This document shows, in pieces, positions 1 to 8,956 of a stretch of 64,000 bases of DNA. The position numbers and the translations under genes are program-made. The notes beneath the pieces were generated by a model. That model was not told the DNA's origin and ran no database searches. It saw nothing but the letters and a program-made list of their open reading frames with translations. Positions within the stretch are counted from its first letter, which is position 1, and each line of letters starts with the position of its first letter. The DNA comes from a virus, in the IMG/VR virus record IMGVR_UViG_3300044533_001042, positions 43,781-107,780 of that record; one strand, given 5' to 3'.

Positions 1-2642
1 CGCAAACTTCCTCGGACAATGTTACTTGGCAAGATTCTAGCATTCCGGTGAAGATCAAAGGAGAGCAGGGGTTATCGGTCAAGGGGGATCCAGGCCAGGG
101 GCAGGTGAAGGGCGTTTCATTTACTCGTTCGGTCAGCCAGCCGAGTGCACCTTCTGGGGGCTCTTTTAGCTCGCCAAATGCCACAGCAGCCGGCTGGACA
201 GACGGGGTAACAGCAGGTACAGGCAAGCTATGGCAATCTACGAGAATCTTCACATCCGATGGCGCATCTCCTCAGCAGTCTGTGTGGTCTACACCTACTG
301 CGATTGCTAACGACGCACGTCATAAATTCCAGTTCAGTACAGATAATACATCTTGGTCAGATACGCCATTTACTGGCGCTCTGTATATGCGCTCTCTTAC
401 TAGCACCGACGGCACCAACTGGGACAACCCCGCTGGCGTATTGATCAAAGGAGAAAGAGGGGTCCAAGGGGATCCGGTATACACTTGGGTTGCTTATGCT
501 GATGATGCTTCTGGAAGCACCAATTTTACAACAGGCGCACCTGCTGGACATAAGTATATCGGGATTGCGACTAATCAAGCTTCGCCTACAGAGTCACTGA
601 GCCCTGCCAGTTATAGCTGGACAATCATTAGAGGTGATAATGGCGCTGATGGTTGCTCTCTTGTCCTTTCCAAAGAGTCTATTGTAATACCTGCAAGCAG
701 TGATGGTACTGTGGACTTAAACGCATTAGCGACTGCTTCTAAGAACATAGTTGGTAAAGTCATCAAAGGTGGCACAGATGATACAGCTAACTGGTCATGC
801 CTAGTCTCTTCGTCTAATACGTCTAATTTGAATACCACAGAGAATTGGTCAAGTGCGTCGCAGACTATCTCCTTATTCAGTGCGGGCGCTACGCTAGAGA
901 CGTTGACTTGGACTTTTTCTCGTACTAATTACGCAACGCTTACTAAGACGTGCACTGTCACTAAGTCTAAGCAAGGTGCGCAGAGCACGCAGGCAGGACC
1001 TAAGGGTGCCAGTAACTACCGTATTTACGCCTACGTAGCGAACAACTCCGCTATTATGCCGGCCGCGCCAGCTAATGGGAATGCGATAGCTTCTATTTCG
1101 GTATCCGGCACGTCAATGGCGACTTGGTACCAACAACCGCCTACGCTAGGTGCTAATAACGTAATGTATCAGTGCGACGGAACGTCACCTGAAGGAAGTA
1201 GCGCGATTACGTGGACCACTCCTTACCTGTCGACATTGAAGGTAGGCTCACTCGATGCGTGGGCGGTAAATACTGGCAGCTTAACATCTTCTTCTTCTAA
1301 TTCCTCTTACTTGACAATCAATGAGAAGGACAAAGGGACACGAGGCACGTGGGCGTATGGCGTTGCATATTTGGTTGATCAGACGGTAGAGTATGGCGGA
1401 AGTATTTATAGAAATGTTACATCTACTAGCACGCAGGCACCGGGCACAAGCTATTGGACACTTTTAGGTACGGCTGGTGATTCCCACGAATTTAGGGTGC
1501 GCAACTCCGGGGGTCTAATGGCCGCCATAGGGGATACCACTAGCGGCACTGCTTTTGAATCAGTGTTTTACGCAAACCCATATTCTCTGAGTGCAACGCA
1601 CGCGACCAATAGAGCAACAGTAGGTTTCTTCAATGAGCTGATTATTGACGCTACCTATGCCAGCAACAGCCATACGTACGGATTAGTGCATAGGTCTAGG
1701 GACCCTAGTAACAACACCTTGATGGCGGCTGTACTCGGATGGGATGGGACCGGCGCTGGCGTAACTGGCCTGCCTAACATTCATACTAGTTTCTATGGCT
1801 CTCAGAGGGACACTGCTGCTGGCTCAGATACTCTAGTGTATCTAAACTATAGCTCATCTGGAACTCGTTACGCGGGTAGCTTTGAGTTTGGTGGCAACTC
1901 TACCATACTAGGGAGTGCAAGCTTTGCAGCTAGCTTCAATGGCTCTACGAACACTACAGGAACAGCGTGGATCAACGGTAAGGTAGACATCACAGCGCCA
2001 GTAGTATCTCTCAGCAAGTCATTCGCAAGCTATAGTGCTAACTCCGCTGGTACCATCAACTCCACCGCTGACCTAGGACTCTCTTACCTAACCGGAGCTG
2101 GCCAGTCCTATGGCGGTTACTTTTCATTATCTGTCAGTGGCGTGGTCACTTCTGCTTATATCGCTACTCCGGGATACTCCGTTAAAGGCGTCGGTAGAGC
2201 TTACTTCTCTACAGCGGCTCAGTCAGTCGATTTATGTAACGGAACAGATGCACTCTCAGCGAACGGGAACATCACTGCTTCTGGCAACGTCACTGCCTAC
2301 GACGGCTCTGATATTCGCTGGAAAGAAAATGTGCAGCCGATAAGGGATCCGATTCGTAAACTACTGCGCTTATCAGGGAATACTGTGACGTGGTCTGATG
2401 AGTATTACTCTACTCAAAATGCTAAGTATTTCAAGAAGGAGGATGTTGCTGTTATTGCCCAAGAAGTTGCAGCAGTGCTACCAGAAGCTGTGCATCAACA
2501 AGATGATGGGTATTTACGAGTGGCGTATCAGAAGCTCATCCCGCTGCTCATAGAGGGCTTCAAGGCGCAACAGACCGAGATTGACGATCTTAAATCGATT
2601 ATAAAGGAGTTACGTGATGACATTAGTCGCAACGCCCTTTAA
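1..2642 (+). CDS. Tail fibre/host-specificity protein with C-terminal S74 chaperone domain (5' truncated)
   Basis: The frame is open from the window edge (first full codon at base 3), so the gene starts upstream. The N-terminal part has collagen-like KGEQG, KGDPGQG and KGERG turns, then low-complexity Ser/Thr/Gly-rich beta-type sequence typical of trimeric fibres. A WAYGVAYLVDQTVEYGGSIYR stretch (around 1350-1410) resembles carbohydrate-binding CBM5/12-type modules. From the codon at 2307 the protein ends in an S74-like intramolecular chaperone: a Ser-Asp-x-Arg-x-Lys signature (SDIRWKENV) followed by LSGNTVTWSDE and a C-terminal coiled coil. In this family the Ser/Lys pair drives self-cleavage that releases the chaperone after trimerisation; cleavage here is inferred. 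The gene overlaps the next one by about 26 bases. Confidence 0.88.
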   Translation, partial: QTSSDNVTWQDSSIPVKIKGEQGLSVKGDPGQGQVKGVSFTRSVSQPSAPSGGSFSSPNATAAGWTDGVTAGTGKLWQSTRIFTSDGASPQQSVWSTPTAIANDARHKFQFSTDNTSWSDTPFTGALYMRSLTSTDGTNWDNPAGVLIKGERGVQGDPVYTWVAYADDASGSTNFTTGAPAGHKYIGIATNQASPTESLSPASYSWTIIRGDNGADGCSLVLSKESIVIPASSDGTVDLNALATASKNIVGKVIKGGTDDTANWSCLVSSSNTSNLNTTENWSSASQTISLFSAGATLETLTWTFSRTNYATLTKTCTVTKSKQGAQSTQAGPKGASNYRIYAYVANNSAIMPAAPANGNAIASISVSGTSMATWYQQPPTLGANNVMYQCDGTSPEGSSAITWTTPYLSTLKVGSLDAWAVNTGSLTSSSSNSSYLTINEKDKGTRGTWAYGVAYLVDQTVEYGGSIYRNVTSTSTQAPGTSYWTLLGTAGDSHEFRVRNSGGLMAAIGDTTSGTAFESVFYANPYSLSATHATNRATVGFFNELIIDATYASNSHTYGLVHRSRDPSNNTLMAAVLGWDGTGAGVTGLPNIHTSFYGSQRDTAAGSDTLVYLNYSSSGTRYAGSFEFGGNSTILGSASFAASFNGSTNTTGTAWINGKVDITAPVVSLSKSFASYSANSAGTINSTADLGLSYLTGAGQSYGGYFSLSVSGVVTSAYIATPGYSVKGVGRAYFSTAAQSVDLCNGTDALSANGNITASGNVTAYDGSDIRWKENVQPIRDPIRKLLRLSGNTVTWSDEYYSTQNAKYFKKEDVAVIAQEVAAVLPEAVHQQDDGYLRVAYQKLIPLLIEGFKAQQTEIDDLKSIIKELRDDISRNAL

Positions 2643-4818
2643 CGGTTCGTTATCATTATCTGCAGTGAACACTGAAAGAGGTGTGGCTTCCAATACGAAG
2701 GTGTCTCTAGACAATCTTCGAAGGCTGGCGGCGTTATCGGCAACTCTAACAGGAAACGCAGGAGGGGACGAAGCGGGTTACGCAGGCGCCCCTATTTCCT
2801 TGAGAGAACTATACGGATGTACTAGGCCTGCTGAATTATTGACGTCAAATATGTGGTCGTATTTTCCGCATGGCTTTTCCTTCTCTGGTGTGTCAACAGA
2901 TATTGCAGCCGATTACTACGAGATATTGTTCTACGCCAAAGACTGGGGCGTGTATATTGGAGGTGCCGATATCGCGCCTGCTACGTCGTTCAATCTAAAC
3001 ATTATGGACGCCAATAGCGCGTGGTTGTTGGCAGCGGCTACTCAGTATTGTGTAAAACTCTATTCCGTCAGAGGTAACTCCATGAATTACTTCTACATGA
3101 CGAACTACTATACTTGCTTGGATGATCCGGTCGGTGATGCGGTAGTTGTGGAGGCACAAAGAACCACCTCTGCTTTCAGATTCACTTTGACGAATAATGT
3201 CAATAAAGCCAATAAGGTCTTCTACCGAAAGTGGGTGGATGGAGTGCTTGACGCCAGCTACACAGGGGTTGCCGTGGCTGCTAACGGAGTAGTCAACGTT
3301 GACTTCTCGGGCGTGCCAGCGGGGACTGAAGTTAAAGTACTAAGGTACTACGCAGATACTTTAACAAACATTCCTAACTCCAGAGAGTGGACTACATGGA
3401 GCTTTTGTTGGCTAGCTGACGTCGTGTTCGGGGAGTCCAATAGGACGACTACTACTGTGACGGTTTCATTAGGCGCAGTGGCCAATCAGACCGGCTTTTA
3501 CTATGTTGTCACCATTGACGGTGTGGCTGCAGCTCAAGTCAAACAACCTACTGTCTCAGAGCTTAACATTCCTAAGACGCTTAACCCGGGGACAATAGTC
3601 AAAGTAACAGGGTACGCGTACCGTACTATCCCTGATGGTGAGTCTTACTCGAAGTACAATATGGCGTATACCACTTTCACATACCTATCTGCCGTTACCG
3701 GGACTATTTCACCGACGGCGAATGGTGCGCAGATGTGGATAGATGGTGACGCCTATCGGACTGATGTCGAGCTCATCTGGAGTATTGACGGAGTAGCTGA
3801 TTCACCTCAAACAATAAACAGCTCTGCGGGATTCGGCACTGGCCGAGGAGCAGTAACGCCGGGAGCTATTATCAAATGTGCGGTAGCCTCTAAGCGTGTT
3901 ACAGCTAATGGAACTGCGTGGTCACAGTATTACTATCAATGGTATTCGTATTGCTATCTTGCAGACCCGACTGTAGGCTTCAGTGAGAATTTCACGTCTT
4001 ATGTGGTGTTCACGACATCGCTACCTGCAGCTGCCACCGCAATGATCGTCTGGGTGGAGACTAACGGTGTGATCGGTTCTAGTCGTTTCCTTGCTAAGTC
4101 CGCAACGTATCGAGTGGACTGCGCCGACGGTGTATTGATCAAGTTGTATGTGCAGTCAGCGAGAGAAGTGTATCTCGATAACGCGTGGAGAACCTCCTAC
4201 AGTCTGAACTCTAGTAGCTATTCTGCTTGGTCGGTCATGCTAGACCCTGTATTGTCCAGCAAGTACTACTCTGGGGGCACGTGCGGCTGTGCGATTGCAG
4301 CTCATGCTTCGGCTACTGGGCGCCAAGTATATATGCGAATAAATGGATCATGGAGCTCAGTCACTTCGTATAACAATGCTGCAAGGAGCGTATCGTCACC
4401 GACCACAGATATCGCACCTGGCTTTAAGGGCAACATCGCTGTTCAAGACTACAACATTATAGCTGCAGGGTCTTACTACTCTAATTTTGCGTACCTCTAC
4501 ACGGAAGCGGAGCTGACAGCTTTAGGACCTTTGGTCGCTATGCCTACAAGTGTAGCTGGCTCAGCTGTGTCGAAATCAGGTACAACTGTGACTTGCTCGT
4601 GGTCGAGCGTTTACGCTGGTGCTACATACACTTACTTCTGGAAGGCATGGTACTGGAGCGGCGCAGCTTGGGTTGAAATCACAAGCGGCAACACCACCTC
4701 TACTTCTTTCACCTTTACAGGCTACACAGGCTACTACTGCGGCTTTACTGTGTACGCACAATCCGGCGAAGGCTACGTGAACCCTCAATGGACTCCTGTC
4801 TCTTACTTAATGGTATGA
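2617..4818 (+). CDS. Fibre-associated structural protein with repeated beta-sandwich-like modules
   Basis: About 733 residues. The first 70 residues match a motif common in phage virion proteins (SLSLSAVNTERG...SLDNLRRLAAL...ISLRELYG), often found at the N-terminus of fibre or baseplate-associated proteins. The rest looks like several degenerate fibronectin-like beta modules, each with Trp/Tyr-rich strands and a recurring pattern of 'W...Y..YLADP'. ATG 2617 follows AAGGAG with good spacing; an in-frame GTG at 2614 is the alternative. It overlaps the fibre gene upstream and shares ATGA with the protease downstream. Probably a virion surface protein; exact role unknown. Confidence 0.7.
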   Translation: MTLVATPFNGSLSLSAVNTERGVASNTKVSLDNLRRLAALSATLTGNAGGDEAGYAGAPISLRELYGCTRPAELLTSNMWSYFPHGFSFSGVSTDIAADYYEILFYAKDWGVYIGGADIAPATSFNLNIMDANSAWLLAAATQYCVKLYSVRGNSMNYFYMTNYYTCLDDPVGDAVVVEAQRTTSAFRFTLTNNVNKANKVFYRKWVDGVLDASYTGVAVAANGVVNVDFSGVPAGTEVKVLRYYADTLTNIPNSREWTTWSFCWLADVVFGESNRTTTTVTVSLGAVANQTGFYYVVTIDGVAAAQVKQPTVSELNIPKTLNPGTIVKVTGYAYRTIPDGESYSKYNMAYTTFTYLSAVTGTISPTANGAQMWIDGDAYRTDVELIWSIDGVADSPQTINSSAGFGTGRGAVTPGAIIKCAVASKRVTANGTAWSQYYYQWYSYCYLADPTVGFSENFTSYVVFTTSLPAAATAMIVWVETNGVIGSSRFLAKSATYRVDCADGVLIKLYVQSAREVYLDNAWRTSYSLNSSSYSAWSVMLDPVLSSKYYSGGTCGCAIAAHASATGRQVYMRINGSWSSVTSYNNAARSVSSPTTDIAPGFKGNIAVQDYNIIAAGSYYSNFAYLYTEAELTALGPLVAMPTSVAGSAVSKSGTTVTCSWSSVYAGATYTYFWKAWYWSGAAWVEITSGNTTSTSFTFTGYTGYYCGFTVYAQSGEGYVNPQWTPVSYLMV

Positions 4819-6167
4819 TTATGATTATGATTAGATTTTTATTCTTGACGTTGATACTGTTCTCGGCAGATGTCTCGGCTGACTTTCAAAGAGACACACT
4901 TATCATCGGCTTTCATAAAGAAGCAGATAGAGAAGGTATCCTCAAGTCTGTTAAAGGCGAGTTGAAGACGATGATCGATGGCGATACAATGTCTGTTACT
5001 CTCCCTAGAGGTAGTAATTTGGAGCTACTGTCCCGAATACTCCTTAAAAAGTCTGGCGTCAAGTATGTAGAGAAGAACCAGATCTACAAGACAGACGCCA
5101 CTGCAAATGATACGTACGCCAACAGTTCATATTTGTGGGGCATGTTCGGCACATACGGCAGCGGTGCTAGCTCGGCGTGGGCGAATGGTAGAACAGATTG
5201 TAGTAGCGTAGTCGTAGGTATCACTGATACAGGTACGTATAATCTGCATGAGGACTTAATCGATAACATCTGGTCCAATCCTGGAGAGAGCTTTAACACC
5301 TATGACGATGATGCCAATGGTTACAAAGACGATCTTTACGGATGGGACTTCGATGGCAACAACTCCTCGATATATGACTCAGGAGGAATGGAGCTGACAT
5401 GGAACGGCTCTGCCTACGTGCCACGATACTCTAGCGACATTACTGGAGCGTCTGTAACGCAGTCTGCAAATTCTCACGGCTCTCATGTTGCGGGAACGAT
5501 TGCAGGGAGAGGAGGGAATTCAATCGGTGTTGCAGGTATCTGTTGGACGGCGAAGATCATGACGCTTAAGGTCTGCGAGAAAGGCGCCTGCTACACAGAT
5601 GCAGCTGCTAGAGCTTTGAATTATGCAGCCTACATGAAGAACTACAAAAGCGTCCCTATCGTGGCGATCAACGCATCGTGGGGAGGTAGCACTTCACCGT
5701 CTACTGCGTTGTCGTCAGCTATTGATGCTATAAATTCTGCAGGAATACTGTTCGTAACTTCTGCAGGTAACTCTACGGTAAATCTCAATTCAACGCCGGT
5801 GTATCCTGTATGTTACTCCCAAGCAAACGTCATAGGCGTTGCAGCAATCGACAGCGCAGGCGCCTTGGCTTCCTTTAGTAATTATGGAAGTAACTGTGTA
5901 GAACTTGGTGCACCCGGTGTCAGTATCAACTCTTCCGTCCCTTCTTTCGATCCAACGACTCGTGAGTGGAGCTCAAAATATATGTCCTTTAACGGGACTT
6001 CTATGGCGGCGCCTCATGTCACAGGAGCTGCAGCTCTTTACAAAGCGTATCATCCTGCTGCAACAATGACAGATATCAAGAATGCTCTACTTGCAGGAAC
6101 AACAACAACATCGCTGGCGTCGCCTAAGACGTCTAGCGGTAACCGACTTTATATTGGAGGCTTTTAA
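4815..6167 (+). CDS. Secreted subtilisin-like serine protease (peptidase S8)
   Basis: About 450 residues. The N-terminus (MIMIMIRFLFLTLILFSADVSA) is a clear Sec-type signal peptide, followed by an inhibitor-like propeptide of about 70 residues. The catalytic domain has the full S8 triad: Asp in GITDTGTYNLHEDL, His in SHGSHVAGTIAG, Ser in GTSMAAPHVTGAAAL, plus the oxyanion Asn in TSAGNS. ATG 4815 overlaps the previous stop (ATGA) and directly starts the hydrophobic leader; ATG 4788 would place extra residues in front. Subtilisins are rare in phage tail modules. Possible roles are cleaving host surface protein, processing fibres, or acting during lysis; none is shown by the sequence. Confidence 0.88.
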   Translation: MIMIMIRFLFLTLILFSADVSADFQRDTLIIGFHKEADREGILKSVKGELKTMIDGDTMSVTLPRGSNLELLSRILLKKSGVKYVEKNQIYKTDATANDTYANSSYLWGMFGTYGSGASSAWANGRTDCSSVVVGITDTGTYNLHEDLIDNIWSNPGESFNTYDDDANGYKDDLYGWDFDGNNSSIYDSGGMELTWNGSAYVPRYSSDITGASVTQSANSHGSHVAGTIAGRGGNSIGVAGICWTAKIMTLKVCEKGACYTDAAARALNYAAYMKNYKSVPIVAINASWGGSTSPSTALSSAIDAINSAGILFVTSAGNSTVNLNSTPVYPVCYSQANVIGVAAIDSAGALASFSNYGSNCVELGAPGVSINSSVPSFDPTTREWSSKYMSFNGTSMAAPHVTGAAALYKAYHPAATMTDIKNALLAGTTTTSLASPKTSSGNRLYIGGF

Positions 6168-6646
6168 TGTTTATTTATTTTCCACAACCAGATAAAGGCT
6201 ACTTATCGGCGTCTGCTGATGGTATCTTATTCCCCATCTTTGAATTAGGCGTAAACGACAGTCTTATTGTTGAGCGCTACCGCATCATCAACGGTGTATT
6301 GGCCGACATCTATATTGGTAAAACAGATCAGGAGGTGGTGGACATGCTAGCGCCACCTCCTGTCATGGCAGGAGCGCCTGTTTCGTCTCAAGATATTGCA
6401 ATTGCCACCGCCTTGGCTTCTCCCTTAAATCCTGTGGCATTCAAGCTGCGGTTCACCACAGACGAGCGTGTCGCGATTTACGCCAGCACTGACGCGTATG
6501 TTGTGGACTTCCTTAGAATTCTTGATGATGCACGTTTAGCCAAGGTGATCAAGATTGACCAGACTCTCAATGACGGCGTAGCCCGTTTAGTAGAGCTAAA
6601 TTTGTTAACAGCAGAACGCGCTTCTGAAATCCTTAATTGGTGCTGA
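6167..6646 (+). CDS. Hypothetical tail-module protein
   Basis: 159 residues, starting in a TAATG overlap with the protease stop. No domain recognised. The C-terminus (LVELNLLTAERASEILNWC) resembles short helical tails seen in fibre-associated and tail assembly proteins. Position between a fibre-module protease and an acetyltransferase-like gene suggests a virion or assembly role. Confidence 0.6.
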   Translation: MFIYFPQPDKGYLSASADGILFPIFELGVNDSLIVERYRIINGVLADIYIGKTDQEVVDMLAPPPVMAGAPVSSQDIAIATALASPLNPVAFKLRFTTDERVAIYASTDAYVVDFLRILDDARLAKVIKIDQTLNDGVARLVELNLLTAERASEILNWC

Positions 6647-6648
6647 TT

Positions 6649-7119
6649 ATGGAGTTTAAGCGGCTTAGTAATCTTAGCGAGCTTCGCCGCTGTCTGACCA
6701 TCTCTATCGCGCAATACAAGAAAGATCAAATTCCTGAGTTTCCAATAGATGAAAGCTACTCGCTACAGAGTCTTATGGGTCTATCTCGCAGAGGGCTTTT
6801 CAGGGTGCAGTACGACGGTAAAGATCTAGTAGGGTGGTTATCGGCGGTGGAAGGCGGGTGTCCTCTATATAGCCGTAGAAAGACACTCACACTGGCAGGA
6901 TACCATACGTCGTTGCGCGGTAGAAAGGCAGTGAAGGCACTAGTAGAAGCGCAGTATCTTGTGCTAGACTACGCAGAGGCTTTGAAATACGAAGTAGTCA
7001 CTGCAAATAGTGTTCTCAGCACTCGCGCAGTATTCAATAGAATCTTAGGGGAGTACGATTGGTTCGACAGAGGAGGAACGATGGTGGCTGTTACGACACA
7101 CTACAGGAGAAGTGCATGA
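6649..7119 (+). CDS. GNAT-like acyltransferase (tentative)
   Basis: 156 residues from ATG 6649. The pattern LFRVQYDGKDLVGWLSAVEGG...LAGYHTSLRGRKAVKALVEAQYLVLDYAEALKYEVVTANSVL fits the beta-strand then pyrophosphate-loop then helix layout of GNAT N-acetyltransferases, and phages often carry one near the tail or lysis genes. The acetyl-CoA loop is not canonical, so the call is by pattern only. Stop overlaps the next start (ATGA). Confidence 0.45.
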   Translation: MEFKRLSNLSELRRCLTISIAQYKKDQIPEFPIDESYSLQSLMGLSRRGLFRVQYDGKDLVGWLSAVEGGCPLYSRRKTLTLAGYHTSLRGRKAVKALVEAQYLVLDYAEALKYEVVTANSVLSTRAVFNRILGEYDWFDRGGTMVAVTTHYRRSA

Positions 7120-7316
7120 AGTATCTTAAAAACAGACTAAAAGAACCGTCAACGTGGATGGGATTGCTCCCTGCAACGTTGACCTTATTAACATCTTTCC
7201 ATCTTGTGGAGTTGACTCCGGAGCAATATGATGCGATTAAGAATATTGTTATTGTATTGCTATGCGGCGGCTTAGTCGCTACTAAGGATAGTAACGGTGA
7301 CGGCATTCCTGACTAG
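7116..7316 (+). CDS. Holin-like small membrane protein (tentative)
   Basis: 66 residues from ATG 7116, which overlaps the previous stop and follows AGGAGA. Two hydrophobic segments (about residues 13-28 and 42-55) flank a polar LTPEQYDA turn; the tail KDSNGDGIPD is acidic. Size, topology and location at the end of the structural module fit a holin, but no family signature is visible. Confidence 0.5.
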   Translation: MKYLKNRLKEPSTWMGLLPATLTLLTSFHLVELTPEQYDAIKNIVIVLLCGGLVATKDSNGDGIPD

Positions 7317-7450
7317 CCACGCGAGTGTACTAGTTCTGCAGCCGCTGTGGGCGCGTGTGGCGCGTTTTTCGGCGGCGCGGGTGAGAGTCACGGGGCAGCG
7401 TGGTGGGCAGACTGGGCGCGTGTCGCCAAAATTCACAACAACGAGTAAGG
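7317..7450 (+). other. GC-rich intergenic island A
   Basis: Gene-free stretch between the structural block and the early block, strongly G/C rich and G-biased on this strand, unlike flanking DNA. It shares about 20 of 23 positions at 7396-7418 with 57099-57121 of island D (core GGTGGGCAGA) and carries a GCGCG...AAATT motif seen in all four islands. Confidence 0.7.
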
Positions 7451-7455
7451 CAATT

Positions 7456-7644
7456 ATGAATAAAGAATTCAAGATAAGCGAAGTAAAGGCGGCGGCAGAG
7501 TTCCTGAGAAGCCTCAATGAAGTTAAGCTAGATGAGCTGGTGCTAATAGACGATAATGGCGAAGCAGTTGACTTCTCGGCGAAGATAGCTAGGTGGAGAT
7601 TCATAGGACTGAATAATCGAGACTTTGTACTCGCGCATTTTTAG
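7456..7644 (+). CDS. Hypothetical protein, 62 aa
   Basis: Starts at ATG 7456 after GTAAGG; upstream in-frame codons run through the GC-rich island and are unlikely to be coding. Helical, acidic/basic mix (EVKAAAEFLRSLNEVKLDELVLIDDNGEAVDFSAKIARW). No family recognised. Ends just before the first phage-type promoter. Confidence 0.6.
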   Translation: MNKEFKISEVKAAAEFLRSLNEVKLDELVLIDDNGEAVDFSAKIARWRFIGLNNRDFVLAHF

Positions 7645-7656
7645 GTATCTTATATG
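7632..7656 (+). promoter_or_regulatory. Phage RNA polymerase-type promoter 1
   Basis: CGCGCA element, then GTATCTTATATGA. Shares the core with promoters at 8533, 9153, 11023 and 44818. TATAT followed by G mirrors the TATA/G initiation region of T7-type promoters. Confidence 0.65.
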
Positions 7657-7659
7657 ATA

Positions 7660-7681
7660 TGGATAACAATCCCGTTATTCA
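7660..7681 (+). promoter_or_regulatory. 5' hairpin with AATCCC loop
   Basis: Eight-pair stem (GGATAAC/GTTATTC plus a T-A pair) closing C-AATCCC-G. It lies at the expected transcript start of promoter 1 and covers ATG 7659, arguing against that ATG as the start of the next gene. Confidence 0.6.
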
Positions 7682-7700
7682 GTCATTTAGGAGAACTATT

Positions 7701-8198
7701 ATGAACAATTTTATCGAACTAAAAGAATGGGAGGGTTCTGTAGAGGAATTCAATAGTGCGCTGAACCTCAGCTGCACCACTACGCCCATAGTAGACATCG
7801 GTCCTGGCGCTGTAGTCAAGCACTGCATGGAGGTGACAACTAAAACACCTCTATTCCTGGCAGCCGGGAAGCTATACAGGACTTACGAGGAAGCCGCAAA
7901 CTCCGTCAGTCTTGAGTTCCAGACGGAGAGGGTCAAATCAGTGATCCATGTTAACTTCATAGTTGCTAATCTGGCCGCGCTAAAGCGTATGTCAAAAGCA
8001 GAGGCAAAAAGGAGAGGGGAACTGTACACCAAGCTTGCTCTCGGTAGACTGTTGAAAGTTGCACCTATTGAGGCTTTGCATAAGTGGGAACGGGCTAAAC
8101 TAATTGAAGTGCATGCGGAGTTAACTGTTATAGGTCTCGATGTAAAGTATCTCAGTAGACTCACGGATAATGAAATAATCAAAGCGATTAAGTTGTGA
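7701..8198 (+). CDS. Hypothetical protein, 165 aa
   Basis: ATG 7701 has an ideal TAGGAG ribosome-binding site; the upstream in-frame ATG 7659 lies in a hairpin and has no such site. Soluble, helix-rich C-terminal half (KRMSKAEAKRRGELYTKLALGRLLK). No family recognised. First gene after promoter 1. Confidence 0.7.
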   Translation: MNNFIELKEWEGSVEEFNSALNLSCTTTPIVDIGPGAVVKHCMEVTTKTPLFLAAGKLYRTYEEAANSVSLEFQTERVKSVIHVNFIVANLAALKRMSKAEAKRRGELYTKLALGRLLKVAPIEALHKWERAKLIEVHAELTVIGLDVKYLSRLTDNEIIKAIKL

Positions 8199-8208
8199 TG
8201 TAGTGGCA

Positions 8209-8230
8209 GGCGTAGGAATGGTTCTGCGCC
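8209..8230 (+). promoter_or_regulatory. Hairpin with ATGG tetraloop
   Basis: Nine-pair stem GGCGTAGGA/TTCTGCGCC closing ATGG. A second copy at 8560-8581 keeps the fold with a C-G to A-T change in the stem. Confidence 0.6.
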
Positions 8231-8257
8231 TTTTATCAATCTAGTGGAGTAAATATT

Positions 8258-8530
8258 ATGTTATTTGAGACTTACGAAGTATTGCCTGGGATGCCAACCT
8301 TTGCAACCCCAAAAGAACTGTCCAGCCGTTATTGGCAATCACAATTCGCAATTCTGTATATTGTGAATAAGAATGGGGAGCCACAAGCAGCTTGCTTGCC
8401 GACAACAGACAACAAAGTGAAAGCAGTGTGGCAGAAGGCTGGGTGCAAAGTGTTAACACCAGCTGAGAAGGCCTTCGGCATTGTCGGTTCAGAAGAGTAC
8501 AACAGTTGGGTGCGTTCCATAAGAGTGTAA
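8258..8530 (+). CDS. Hypothetical protein, 90 aa
   Basis: ATG 8258 follows GTGGAG with moderate spacing. Soluble protein (YWQSQFAILYIVNKNGEPQAACLPTTDNKVKAVWQKAGCKVLTPAE). No family recognised. Followed directly by promoter 2. Confidence 0.65.
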   Translation: MLFETYEVLPGMPTFATPKELSSRYWQSQFAILYIVNKNGEPQAACLPTTDNKVKAVWQKAGCKVLTPAEKAFGIVGSEEYNSWVRSIRV

Positions 8531-8532
8531 AT

Positions 8533-8560
8533 GCGCAGAAAGCAGTATCTTATATGAAAG
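8533..8560 (+). promoter_or_regulatory. Phage RNA polymerase-type promoter 2
   Basis: GCGCAGAAAGCA then GTATCTTATATGAAAG, one of five near-identical sites. The ATGG hairpin (8560-8581) begins right at the end of the core. Confidence 0.7.
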
Positions 8561-8581
8561 GAGTAGAAATGGTTCTGCTCC
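8560..8581 (+). promoter_or_regulatory. 5' hairpin with ATGG tetraloop
   Basis: Stem GGAGTAGAA/TTCTGCTCC with loop ATGG. Differs from 8209-8230 by paired changes (third pair A-T versus C-G), supporting an RNA structure at the start of the promoter 2 transcript. Confidence 0.62.
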
Positions 8582-8600
8582 TAACTTTAGCGAGGGCGTT

Positions 8601-8771
8601 ATGATTAGTTTAAAACTATGTGCAGTATTGGAAGTTCAAGATGTAGAAGATTTGACAGAGATTTTAACAGCAGCAGGGGTTGCCTTTAAAGAATTGAGTG
8701 GCGACAGCGAAGACCATTTCAATTCTTTGGCAGAACGGGTAGAGAAAATCTTAGCAGGGATGAGCGTATGA
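8601..8771 (+). CDS. Hypothetical protein, 56 aa
   Basis: Small acidic helical protein (MISLKLCAVLEVQDVEDLTEILTAAG...). Starts after GCGAGGGC and shares ATGA with the next gene, so the pair is translationally coupled. No family recognised. Confidence 0.6.
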   Translation: MISLKLCAVLEVQDVEDLTEILTAAGVAFKELSGDSEDHFNSLAERVEKILAGMSV

Positions 8772-8932
8772 GCACGTATGGGTTGGCATGTATTTGGACA
8801 ACGCTGCTTGCAACGGTAGCGTATGCAGCGGTGATCTTGTATCACGAGTTCCACGAAGGTCTCATTGCCACGAAGAAATGGCGCTTGCGTGACAAGCTCT
8901 ACTTCGCAGTTGGTCCACGGGCACGCAATTAA
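8768..8932 (+). CDS. Small single-pass membrane protein, 54 aa
   Basis: Hydrophobic segment at about residues 5-24 (GLACIWTTLLATVAYAAVIL), then a basic cytoplasmic-type tail. ATGA overlap with the gene upstream. Function unknown. Confidence 0.6.
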   Translation: MSTYGLACIWTTLLATVAYAAVILYHEFHEGLIATKKWRLRDKLYFAVGPRARN

Positions 8933-8956
8933 TTGAATCCATTTGGGAGTATTACC

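Noticed and set aside
7632-7656. Reading the TATCTTATAT sites as host sigma-70 promoters
   Set aside because: No TTGACA-like -35 at 16-18 bases; conservation extends through a CGCGCA block and into the transcript start, as in T7-type promoters. Host use is not excluded.
7659-7700. Upstream start for the 7701 gene
   Set aside because: ATG 7659 lies inside the promoter-proximal hairpin with no ribosome-binding site, while ATG 7701 has TAGGAG at good spacing.
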